Origin: Hyphomicrobiales bacterium
GTDB taxonomy: Bacteria; Pseudomonadota; Alphaproteobacteria; Rhizobiales; Rhizobiaceae
DNA: 64,000 bases
Assembly: GCA_900470155.1 (NCBI GenBank)
Contig: UBZT01000015.1
Span: 186,001 to 250,000, forward strand
Direction: 5' to 3'
The notes beneath the pieces are model-generated. The model made no database searches. It saw nothing but the letters and a program-made list of their open reading frames with translations, and was not told the DNA's origin. Below are positions 7,234 through 14,283 of this stretch, piece by piece (position 1 is the first letter of the stretch; each line of letters begins with the position of its first letter). Position numbers and translations under genes: made by a program.

Positions 7234-8328
7234 ATGAAGTCCATCGACCTCATGTACCAGACTATGCTCGCCGAGCTAGGTCAGCGCTCGCTAGACGCCG
7301 CTTGGACGGCCGATTTCCCTCCAGAGGGTCGGTTCACCCCTGCCAACATTAAGGGGCGCAAATATTGGTACTTCGACATCCCAGATGGACACGGTGGCAC
7401 GAAGCGTCGTTACGTAGGTCCTGCTGACGATCCGGATATCGCGCAACGTGTAGCTGATCATAAGCGGGACAAGGACGATTTACGCGCTCGCAGGCGCTTG
7501 GTAAATACCCTGACCCGTGAAGGCGGGATGATTGCCCCCGACGCTATGTCGGGCGATATCGTCGAAGCTCTTGCCGATGGGGGTCTCTTTCGACTCCGGG
7601 GTATTCTCATCGGTACGGTGGCCTTCCAATGTTATTCAGGATTGCTGGGCGTACGCCTTCCCATGGCTGCAATCCTGACCGGCGATGCCGACATCGCCCA
7701 GGACTATGCCATCAGTCGGGAGGTGGAAGACAGTCTGCCTCCGATCGTTGAGTTGCTGCAGGGCGTCGACGCCAGCTTCAGGCCAGTTCCTCATAGATCG
7801 GGATCCGCGGCCTCGTCGGCATTTCAGAATGCCGACGGCTACAGGGTCGAATTCCTGACGTCGAACCGCGGTTCGAACGACTTCATCAACCAGCCCGCGA
7901 AGATGCCCGCTCCTGGCGGCGCCAGCGCGGACCCACTACGCTTTCTCGACTTTCTTATTAGAGAGCCCGTCAGGACAATATTGCTCCACCGAAGCGGCAT
8001 CCCAGTCGTCGTCCCCGATCCGTCTCGGTATGCGGTCCACAAGCTCATAGTCGCCAGCCGTCGGCATACTGACGGGCAGGGGTCGGCAAAACGAGAGAAG
8101 GACGTTCGTCAAGCTGCGGTGCTCTTTGAGGCCCTGCAGCAAACACGGCGATCAACTGACTTGGCACTCGTCTACAATGAAGCATGGGAGCGCGGGCCTG
8201 CGTGGCAAGAAGGTATTCGAACCGGGGCAGGGATGCTGCCGGCACCGGATGCCGAGCGGTTCAAAACGATCTTGAGCGAGGGCGCTAAGAAAAACCGCGA
8301 AGACATTGAGCTTCCGTTTGGCGAATAA
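7234..8328 (+). CDS. GSU2403-type nucleotidyltransferase-fold protein
   Basis: 364 residues from the ATG at 7234, which has GGAG at 7221-7224; the frame is open upstream but passes through the palindrome. The N-terminus has a W-Y-F-D beta region (YWYFDIPDGHGGTKRRYVG). The middle (residues about 110-175) has a nucleotidyltransferase-like fold with GTVAFQCYSGLLGVRLP and ILTGDADIAQDYAIS. The C-terminal half includes HKLIVASRR. The arrangement matches a family often called GSU2403-type and found on mobile DNA. Its biochemical role is unknown; toxin- or defence-related activity is possible from the fold only. Confidence 0.7.
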   Translation: MKSIDLMYQTMLAELGQRSLDAAWTADFPPEGRFTPANIKGRKYWYFDIPDGHGGTKRRYVGPADDPDIAQRVADHKRDKDDLRARRRLVNTLTREGGMIAPDAMSGDIVEALADGGLFRLRGILIGTVAFQCYSGLLGVRLPMAAILTGDADIAQDYAISREVEDSLPPIVELLQGVDASFRPVPHRSGSAASSAFQNADGYRVEFLTSNRGSNDFINQPAKMPAPGGASADPLRFLDFLIREPVRTILLHRSGIPVVVPDPSRYAVHKLIVASRRHTDGQGSAKREKDVRQAAVLFEALQQTRRSTDLALVYNEAWERGPAWQEGIRTGAGMLPAPDAERFKTILSEGAKKNREDIELPFGE

Positions 8329-8443
8329 GCGGTACACGCTTTGCAGGCAAAGCAGTTGATTTAATTCGAAGTAGCAAAGACAAATAGAGTGCCGAGAGTT
8401 CGATACCGTAGCATGTTGGGAATGACACGCCGTTGAAGTTTTT

Positions 8444-8484
8444 GGCCGCCTGCGCAGCCTCTAAAAATTGCGCAGCAGGCGGCC
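8444..8484. other. Long imperfect hairpin
   Basis: GGCCGCCTG...CAGGCGGCC arms with an internal bulge. It lies about 60 bp upstream of the IS110-like remnant and may be part of that element's upstream sequence. Confidence 0.4.
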
Positions 8485-8544
8485 ATAACCGGGTCTCAGG
8501 TCTCTATAGTGGTTTTGCGAACCACACCACAGAGGAGACCGGCT

Positions 8545-8640
8545 ATGGCCAAGGTTGAGCATACTTCGAATGCCCGTGTTCTGGTACGCATCGACATTTC
8601 CAAACACCGGCACGAGGTACTGATCGCAGTCCCAGGCAAA
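8545..8640 (+). pseudogene. IS110-family transposase, N-terminal remnant
   Basis: About 32 codons from an ATG with GAGGAGACC upstream match the start of IS110-type transposases (VLVRIDISKHRHEVLIAVPG, the first catalytic Asp of the DEDD nuclease domain). After the G-K pair the match stops and unrelated sequence follows. Around 270 or more residues are missing, so this is a dead fragment and not an active element. Confidence 0.65.
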
Positions 8641-8679
8641 ACGGTCGTCACCACCAGTGGCGGCCGCCTGTTCCATGTT

Positions 8680-8802
8680 CCGTTTGTCCTTCAGACCTTG
8701 TGCAATGTCAGCATCCAGCCTTCCCCAGATTGACGGTTTTTGAGCGTTGGGTTTGCGGGACGGTTTGCGTTCAATGATGAACGGCTTGGTCTGCTGACGC
8801 AT
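8680..8802 (-). pseudogene. 5' fragment of a small rhizobial gene cut by the IS110 remnant
   Basis: Reading leftward from an ATG at 8802 with a perfect GGAGG, the product begins M-R-Q-Q-T-K-P-F-I-I-E and continues to SIWGRLDADIAQGLKD before running into sequence antisense to the transposase remnant. The basic start with a short SIWG motif is of a type I associate with short proteins beside rhizobial transposons, but I cannot name the family. The junction suggests an old insertion or deletion. Confidence 0.4.
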
Positions 8803-9257
8803 TGATCCTCCAGGCTACGATTCGCGAGTGCAACGATATCGCACAGGGTAAGTTGGCAAGTGGGCCGATGATGCGGGGGGCTCGTGTCCCCTGACAGAAG
8901 CAAGCAACGACGGTCGACGCGGGGGATGGCGCAAGATGCCATTCGTGCCCGGGCGAGTGCGGCGGAACACCATTGCCATATCCCTTCACGTCAGAGTTTC
9001 CGGCAACCCATCTGCGGGCTCGATGAGGCATGTCTGACCGGAGACCGGCTGCGCCTCGATCGTCTTCCCGCAACGACAAGGCTCAGATTTCTTACCCCGA
9101 AAGGCTGCGCCTTCCTCCTCGCCCACTAACAAATCTGCGACTTGTCGCCCTCCATTTCATTGCGGCCCTATTGGGTGCGGTTCGATCGTCACCGGTCTTT
9201 TGACAGCTATCGAGGTCGCGATGGGCGCGGCCCGAACATGAGAAAAGGAATACGACA
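8803..9257. other. Intergenic leader of the first DUF736 gene
   Basis: No gene is supported. Parts of it (GGCATGTCTGACC near 9028 and the last roughly 45 bp before the ATG at 9258) recur, diverged, upstream of the second DUF736 gene (about 60123 and 60315-60363). The two loci therefore descend from one ancestor including the leader. Confidence 0.5.
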
Positions 9258-9566
9258 ATGGCAACCATCGGCACATTCACCTCCACCGACAACGGCTTCA
9301 CCGGCTCCATCCGCACGCTCGCCCTCAACGTCAAGGCCCGCATCGCCCGGGTTGAGAACCCCTCCGACAAGGGCCCGCAGTTCCGCGTCTACGCCGGTAG
9401 TGTCGAGCTAGGTGCCGCCTGGCAGAAGACCTCCGAGCAGGGCCGCGACTACCTCTCGGTCAAGCTCGACGATCCGAGCTTCCCGGCTCCGATCTACGCA
9501 ACGCTCGCCGAGGTCGAAGGCGAGGATGGCCTCCAGCTCATCTGGTCCCGCCCGAACCGGGACTGA
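9258..9566 (+). CDS. DUF736 family protein, copy 1
   Basis: 102 residues of the DUF736 family, common on alphaproteobacterial plasmids and integrative elements. The family pattern is clear: ATIGTF-N-GF-G-I-T start, [20 protein letters not shown] and [12 protein letters not shown] near the C-terminus. No catalytic residues are recognisable; a small beta-rich fold is likely. AAAAGGAA lies upstream of the ATG. It is strongly similar to the second copy at 60364, especially in the C-terminal half. Function unknown; the family is a marker of plasmid or ICE backbone. Confidence 0.9.
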   Translation: MATIGTFTSTDNGFTGSIRTLALNVKARIARVENPSDKGPQFRVYAGSVELGAAWQKTSEQGRDYLSVKLDDPSFPAPIYATLAEVEGEDGLQLIWSRPNRD

Positions 9567-9578
9567 GGAGGATCACAG

Positions 9579-9657
9579 GGCTCCGCCGCCGGCGGAGCCT
9601 TCTTCTCTGCCGAGAAGTCAAAGCCGGACCCGGCATCGAGCTAGGTCCGGCTTTTTT
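9579..9657 (+). terminator. Tandem terminators after DUF736 copy 1
   Basis: First hairpin GGCTCCGCC/GGCGGAGCC at 9579-9599 followed by TTCTTCT. The second has a 10-bp stem AAGCCGGACC (9621-9630)/GGTCCGGCTT (9644-9653) followed by a run of T to 9657. The second is a textbook Rho-independent terminator. Confidence 0.85.
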
Positions 9658-9889
9658 GGTGGCATACGGAAAGCGGGGAAGCTGCTCAGAATGAGCGATC
9701 ACACCAAGCGGCCATCGCGGCCTCAAGGATGAGCGGTTCCCCCAATTTGCTCCACCCGCCCGAAGGGCAGGCTTGCGCAAATCGGCTCCCCCCACTCCTC
9801 GGCTCTGCCGGTCGCTGGCGCGACCCCTGACCCCGCCATCCCCTTCTCGGAACCCTTTGTCATCTTTCACAAACGTCAAGGAGACGAAG

Positions 9890-10060
9890 ATGACCTACGA
9901 ATTCGAGATCCAGATTGAGGAACCGCGGGCTGAGCTTAACAACGCATGCGACGCTGCGGAGCGCCGCGCGATCCAGACCGAACTGGAACTTAGTCGGGCC
10001 GAGTTGGCAATCATCACGGCAGAACAGGACGGTAGCGTCGACGCCGAGCCGCCCTTCTGA
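9890..10060 (+). CDS. Small acidic conserved protein next to DUF736
   Basis: 56 residues, starting at an ATG with AAGGAGACG upstream; the open frame extends further 5' but without a ribosome site. The product is acidic and helical (FEIQIEEPRAELNNACDAAE...AELAIITAEQDG) and ends in DAEPPF. Small proteins like this sit downstream of DUF736 on rhizobial plasmids. No domain or function is known to me. Confidence 0.7.
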   Translation: MTYEFEIQIEEPRAELNNACDAAERRAIQTELELSRAELAIITAEQDGSVDAEPPF

Positions 10061-10190
10061 GGGCGGCATATAACGACGGCCAGGTTGGCGGCTTGCGGTG
10101 TCGAAAGGAGTTGGACGCGCCATGGCGTTCTTGCCGAGCGAGGTCACCGATATCTGAAAAACTGTCGCCGCCAGATGCGGCCACCATATT

Positions 10191-10210
10191 CAGCATTTAC
10201 AACAATGCTG
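10191..10210. promoter_or_regulatory. Putative operator of the Phd-type antitoxin
   Basis: Inverted repeat CAGCAT (10191-10196) and ATGCTG (10205-10210), followed at once by a TGCTGTATT direct repeat (10206-10223) that could hold the -10 region. It lies 74 bp upstream of the antitoxin ATG. Autoregulation by the antitoxin is the norm for this family. Confidence 0.45.
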
Positions 10211-10283
10211 TATTTGCTGTATTTTGCCCCCAGCCGAACTATCTATCCCATTCATTGTGATTTTACTGCGAGGAGATGCTCAA

Positions 10284-10550
10284 ATGACCAGCAGCACCGG
10301 TTCCTACACCACGAGTGACCTCTCGCGGAAGTCAGGCGACATTATAGCCGAGGCCTTGCGCCATCCAGTTACCATCACTCAGCGCAACAAACCGCGACTG
10401 GTGCTGCTGAACATCGAGGATTATGAACGGCTGATGCGCCAGTCCGACATGCGTGCTGCAGGTACGCTTGAGACCATGCCCGACACCTTGCTCGCCGAGT
10501 TTGAGAGCGCTGTCGACGCTTACGCCGACAGCGATGAGACAAGCCGATGA
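10284..10550 (+). CDS. Phd/YefM-type antitoxin
   Basis: 88 residues. The N-terminal part matches Phd/YefM DNA-binding antitoxins (TTSDLSRKSGDIIAEALRHPVTITQRNKPRLVLLNIEDYERL), with a charged C-terminal tail expected to wrap the toxin. The ATG at 10284 has GAGGAGA upstream. Its last four bases overlap the next gene (ATGA), so both are translationally coupled. It should repress its own promoter and neutralise the downstream product. Confidence 0.85.
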   Translation: MTSSTGSYTTSDLSRKSGDIIAEALRHPVTITQRNKPRLVLLNIEDYERLMRQSDMRAAGTLETMPDTLLAEFESAVDAYADSDETSR

Positions 10551-10963
10551 GCGGATATGACGAGATCCAGACAGCGACGGTCATCCGTTATCCCTATCTC
10601 TGGAGCCGTGAAGCCGGAAAGGGCGAAACAGAGGGACGCAAAGACCGACCGGTAGCCGTCGGCGTCCGGATCCCTCAAGCGGGTGGTGACCTCGTGCTGT
10701 TCTTTCCCATCACGACGAAGCAGCCGGAGCGAAGCCGGTTCGCGGCGGAGATACCAGCAATCGAAAAGCGCCGCGCCGGGCTTGATGTCGATTTGCGCCT
10801 TTGGATCATCCTCGATGAGTTCAACAGCGACATTGTCGGACGGTCTTTCTATCTCGAACCTGAACCGCCGATCGGTCGCTTCAGCAAGGCATTTTTCCTG
10901 CCACTCCTCAGGGAGTTCATCGCACGCCGCAAGTCTTTTGCCGAGGTCAGCCGATCCAGATAG
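10547..10963 (+). CDS. PemK-like growth-inhibitor (toxin partner)
   Basis: 138 residues coupled to the Phd-type antitoxin by an ATGA overlap. The start (TATVIRYPYLWSREAGKGETEGRKDRPVAV) resembles the PemK/MazF-like beta-barrel opening, where a G-x-K-x-R-P segment carries the RNase-type basic residues. The rest (DLVLFFPITTKQP) matches the following strands. An mRNA-cleaving toxin is likely from family and context. The protein is a little longer than classic MazF and its catalytic set is unproven. Confidence 0.7.
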   Translation: MSGYDEIQTATVIRYPYLWSREAGKGETEGRKDRPVAVGVRIPQAGGDLVLFFPITTKQPERSRFAAEIPAIEKRRAGLDVDLRLWIILDEFNSDIVGRSFYLEPEPPIGRFSKAFFLPLLREFIARRKSFAEVSRSR

Positions 10964-11112
10964 TGCCGTCCGGCGACGCCATGAACGTCACCAATTCTGG
11001 CTGAAATATCGTTTCACAACGTTGCAGATTTTTTGTGTGGGTAGGAGCGGTCTCCGCGTTCTTCACGGACTGCGGGACCGTATCCTCTTGCTCGCTTCTG
11101 AGAAATTAGTCG

Positions 11113-11259
11113 TTGAGTTTCAGCAGGCATTGACCCGCGTTTTCATTTCGCGTGAGCCCACCAGATCCGGTGTAGTGAATTGATCGCAATCAACTTTATT
11201 CCGCCTGAGCGGATCACGGCGACATGGAAAAATGGATCAAATTCACACGAAAACCAACA
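11113..11259 (+). repeat. 147-bp direct repeat, copy 1
   Basis: Nearly identical (two differences seen) to 13839-13985 in the same orientation. It contains the small palindromes TTGAT-CGCA-ATCAA and CCGC-CTGA-GCGG. It starts a short open frame M-E-K-W-I-K-F that is shared by both copies but has no ribosome site. It abuts the 3' end of the orphan parD gene. Confidence 0.9.
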
Positions 11260-11281
11260 GTGCAGACAATAGAAAGCATAG

Positions 11282-11560
11282 TTAGCTTTCGCGTCGTGAA
11301 GATTCAATGCGATGACGCGCCGCAGCTTTCACCTCTGCCATCGTCGAACGCGAACTCGGACCGCTGTCGATGCCCGCCTGAACACGGGCTCGCAGATCCT
11401 CGACTGTAAACCCGAGCAAATCCCGTCGTTCCTTCCACTCACGCACGGCGTCGCGGATGGCTTCGCTAGTCGACGCATATTCGCTAGCATCGACCGCGCT
11501 TCGCACAAATCCCGCCATCTCAGGTGTCAGTGCGATGGTAATCTTCTCCACCGTTGTCAT
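11282..11560 (-). CDS. ParD-like antitoxin without a toxin partner
   Basis: 92 residues. The N-terminal ribbon-helix-helix (VEKITIALTPEMAGFVRSAVDASEYASTSEAIRDAVREWKERR) is typical of ParD/CopG antitoxins. GAGGAAGG precedes the ATG. The parE toxin gene normally follows and overlaps parD, but here the 147-bp repeat begins 23 bp after the stop and no ParE-like frame exists. It is therefore an orphan antitoxin, possibly able to neutralise ParE toxins encoded elsewhere. Confidence 0.75.
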   Translation of the reverse strand: MTTVEKITIALTPEMAGFVRSAVDASEYASTSEAIRDAVREWKERRDLLGFTVEDLRARVQAGIDSGPSSRSTMAEVKAAARHRIESSRRES

Positions 11561-11726
11561 CGTAGGAGCCTTCCTCTCGTCACATCCTTGGTATGCGATT
11601 TGCGTACCGAAGACGAGATGCCGATATGCCGGACTCGGGCAACTACTTGATTCCCTTAAGCGTCGGCTCGCCGGCCGAGACGGTCCGCGGTTCGAATTCC
11701 ATCACAAGGCGAAATCTAGCAGTCGT

Positions 11727-12156
11727 TTACATCGCGTTCGCTCGAATAGGATTTATGATTTCGATCCCGTGAAAATCTCGCTCATTATCGGTGACAACAA
11801 TACAGCCATTGGATTGAGCGACGGCAGCCACGATCGTGTCCAACGCACTTCGCGGGCGACCCGCCGCCTTTCCCTGCGCCATCAGTTCTCCCCAGATAAG
11901 AGCGGCCTTTTCGTCGAACGAAAGGACACGACCTGCAGAGTGATTGTGGCCCTTCAGTGCCCGCAAACCACTTTTCGAGAGTGGCTCGCTTCTTGCCGAA
12001 CGGTTTCTCCAATATCCCCCCATGTATCTCGGCGACGGTAAGCGATGCGATGAATAAATCAGTGTCAGATTGCTCGGCCATCCATGTCAAAAGTGACACT
12101 GACGGTTCTGGTTTCGTGATGTTGCCGAGAATGTTCGTGTCGAGCAAGTAGCGCAC
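11727..12156 (-). pseudogene. VapC-like PIN-domain toxin, frameshifted
   Basis: The GTG start at 12156 opens a VapC N-terminus (RYLLDTNILGNITKP with the first PIN Asp, then SLTVAEIHGGILE) and runs to about WFAGTEGPQ. The C-terminal half (GRVLSFDEKAALIWGELMA, ALDTIVAAVAQ, IVVTDNERDF with the later PIN acids) continues in another frame. The shift lies near 11940-11950 and equals a loss of two bases or gain of one. The toxin is presumably dead while the antitoxin gene is intact. Confidence 0.75.
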
Positions 12157-12455
12157 TACAGATCGATCTCACGACCTTCGTCGCGTGAGCGAGTTAAATT
12201 GAGATCTGCTCCAACGAGTGGCGAACGGCGGAGCGCCGCCAAAATCCCACCCTTCTTTGTCGGCTCTCCGGCGAGCGCTTCGCTTACAACAGCGCGCAGG
12301 TTAGCTGCCTCAGGGCCATCTTCTGCCAAACGGCGCGCGAGTGATCTAACTAAGCTGCGATCACTATCACGTCCAAATACCTCGAAACGAGCGAGACCAC
12401 GGTCGCCCAGGCGGCTTCTATAGTTCTGAATTGCACGTGTCTGTGAGCTGGCCAC
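12156..12455 (-). CDS. Antitoxin partner of the VapC-like gene
   Basis: 99 residues from a GTG at 12455, the usual start position of this family (ASSQTRAIQNYRSRLGDRGLARFEV), with GGAGGG at 12460-12465; an ATG at 12467 in the same frame is the alternative. The body resembles plasmid-stability/Phd-like antitoxins found with VapC. The stop TAG shares its last base with the toxin GTG (TAGTG), so the pair was translationally coupled. It probably still autoregulates. Confidence 0.65.
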   Translation of the reverse strand: MASSQTRAIQNYRSRLGDRGLARFEVFGRDSDRSLVRSLARRLAEDGPEAANLRAVVSEALAGEPTKKGGILAALRRSPLVGADLNLTRSRDEGREIDL

Positions 12456-12467
12456 TGGACCCTCCAT

Positions 12468-12960
12468 ATGTTTCCAGTAATATAGCCAGACCCGCTGCCT
12501 TCTGCCAGCAATATGAGAACCCGACGTCTGACGCAAATGGCAAGGTGCGTTGGAAATGATAGCAGGACCACAGGTTCAAATCTTTTCAAGCCGTCAAACT
12601 CGGAGCTAAAAAATTAGGGCTGCGGCTGGCGCTGCCAGGGAGGACGATCGTCAGGACGGTAGCTCGCGCCGCACGCCAGGATATGTTGAGCAGTGGCGCA
12701 TTCGATTTCATCAGGGCGCAGCCTTCATGCCGGATTGCTTGTCGGCTGTCGAATATTCTGAGGCTTACGGGATTTTATTGCGATCATGGATGTTATAATC
12801 GGCCGGCAGCGTTTCAGCGTCGCTGATTACCTCGCGACTAGCGCTTGCTCGTTGCGACATCATTTCCCATTTGTGCAATTGCCGTTGAATGCCTGCATCT
12901 GCGGTGTTTCTTGCGTTTTTGACGGATATGTATTACATAGCTTATTGAAAACTGGTGGTG
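12468..12960. other. Intergenic stretch, no supported gene
   Basis: About 490 bp between the vapBC-like pair and the small plus-strand gene. I see no gene, clear terminator or repeat. It is slightly AT-richer toward its right end, where the promoter of the next gene should lie. Confidence 0.45.
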
Positions 12961-13230
12961 ATGACGATGTCTAGCGTTGCGTTTAAGGTACTATCGACGG
13001 TGAACGCCCCCTACGGGACGAACCTTTCGGCTGAGCAACTCGCTTCGAAGATTTCCGATTTCGCGAGCGTTGAGAATTTCGATGCTTCCGCATTCTCATT
13101 CTATTCCGAAGTGAAAGCCGAGCTCCAGCACCAGTTTCTGGATGAGATGGAAATTGACCACGAGGCCGCATCCGAGATTGCTAAGAAATTCTCGCAGCTA
13201 GCCGGATACCCGCTCGCTCTAGCCGCCTGA
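12961..13230 (+). CDS. Small protein upstream of the AbiEii-like fragment
   Basis: 89 residues from the ATG at 12961; ATG 12967 and two upstream GTG codons are alternatives because no strong ribosome site decides. The product (VAFKVLSTVNAPYGTNLSAEQLASKISDFASVENFD...EIAKKFSQLAGYPLAL) has no domain I recognise. It ends 11 bp before a nucleotidyltransferase-like toxin fragment, so it may be the antitoxin of that pair. That is inference from position and size. Confidence 0.5.
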   Translation: MTMSSVAFKVLSTVNAPYGTNLSAEQLASKISDFASVENFDASAFSFYSEVKAELQHQFLDEMEIDHEAASEIAKKFSQLAGYPLALAA

Positions 13231-13241
13231 GGGCTGTCCTG

Positions 13242-13541
13242 ATGAGCCAATGGGAAAGTCTCTTCGACCAGTCTGTGTCGATTATCAATCAGGCGAACTC
13301 TTCTTTTACACTCCTCGATAGCTGGACTTTCGGCGGCGGGACCGCCCTTATGCTCCAGATCAGCCATCGTGAAAGCTTCGATATCGACATTTTCATCGAT
13401 GATCCGCAGGTCCTCCCATATCTGAATCCGACAACGCAGGGCTATACCCTGCAGGTGAACCCAGATGAATATGTTTCGGACGGGACGCATGCGCTCAAGA
13501 TCGTGTTCGCGGGCATTGGTGAAATCGACTACATCGGTTAA
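13242..13541 (+). pseudogene. AbiEii/AbiGii-like nucleotidyltransferase toxin, truncated
   Basis: 99 residues match only the N-terminal catalytic part of AbiEii-type toxins: FGGGTALMLQISHRESFDID, i.e. the G-G-T/S and the D-x-D metal-binding motif. Full proteins are at least twice as long. The frame stops after GEIDYIG and nothing downstream resumes it. Such enzymes transfer nucleotides to tRNA acceptor stems in the known AbiE system. Here it is probably inactive. Confidence 0.65.
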
Positions 13542-13838
13542 CTATCCCTTCGATGCGGATCATTGCGGGTTAGCCAGCGAAACCAAGTGAGGGCGGCGTC
13601 AGCGAGAGCGGAGGTCCTTGCTGCGAGGCTTGGTGATCATGACCGACATCTCCGCGTGTGAGTGAGCGGTTTCCAAACGCTTAGCGAGTCCACGGCCCGT
13701 GGTCGACGGTTCGTTCAGTTCAAGGCGAAAGCGCGGGCAAGGCATTTTTGCTCAAATTCATGGCGCCCACTCGTAGTGACAGCATTGCGCCTCAGCGCGG
13801 CCGTTCGGACATCTGCTGCATCTGCGAAAAGCAGTCTA
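13542..13838. other. Non-coding stretch before repeat copy 2
   Basis: No supported gene. It may be decayed mobile DNA lying between the truncated toxin gene and the second copy of the repeat. Confidence 0.4.
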
Positions 13839-13985
13839 TTGAGTTTCAGCAGGCATTGACCCGCATTTTCATTTCGCGTGAGCCCACCAGATCCGGTGTA
13901 GTGAATTGATCGCAATCAACTTTATTCCGCCTGAGCGGATCACGGCGACATGGAAAAATGGATCAAATTCATACGAAAACCAACA
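13839..13985 (+). repeat. 147-bp direct repeat, copy 2
   Basis: Matches 11113-11259 in direct orientation. The two copies enclose about 2.6 kb carrying parD, the vapBC-like pair and the AbiEii-like pair. Recombination between them would delete that segment as a unit. Confidence 0.9.
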
Positions 13986-14283
13986 AACGGTCGCCGGTAT
14001 CTAGAAATTCCATTTTTTCATCCATTCTCATCCAATTCCTGAGACGCTCTCATCCACCATCTATCCATCCAATTCCATTCAATTTCCACGAGAGAGTTCG
14101 CCAGATCTGTCAGTCGTCAGCTAGATGACTGGCCATACTACATTCGAGCGGATCCAGAATTTTGCAGCGAGACGAGAGAAGATGTACGAGGATGAAAGCT
14201 ATCAGCAATGTGAATGAAGCGGAGATGGCCCGCCGTTGTGGTCGCCACGACGACTTGTGACCCCGACCTTGGAGCGGGGCCTC
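13986..14283. other. Low-complexity CATCCA-rich tract and intergenic DNA
   Basis: From about 14009 to 14090 the sequence is rich in irregular CATCCA/CATTCCA-like units and poor in G. No gene is supported. A short hairpin (CCCCG at 14261-14265, CGGGG at 14275-14279) lies just beyond the stop of the molybdoenzyme gene and could weakly terminate it. Confidence 0.4.

Noticed and set aside
11224-11409. Short protein M-E-K-W-I-K-F starting inside the direct repeat
   Set aside because: Both repeat copies start it but the continuations differ and no ribosome site is present; it is better explained as part of the repeat.
14009-14090. CATCCA-rich tract as a CRISPR or iteron array
   Set aside because: Units are irregular in length and spacing with no unique spacers or palindromes; low-complexity DNA is a better description.
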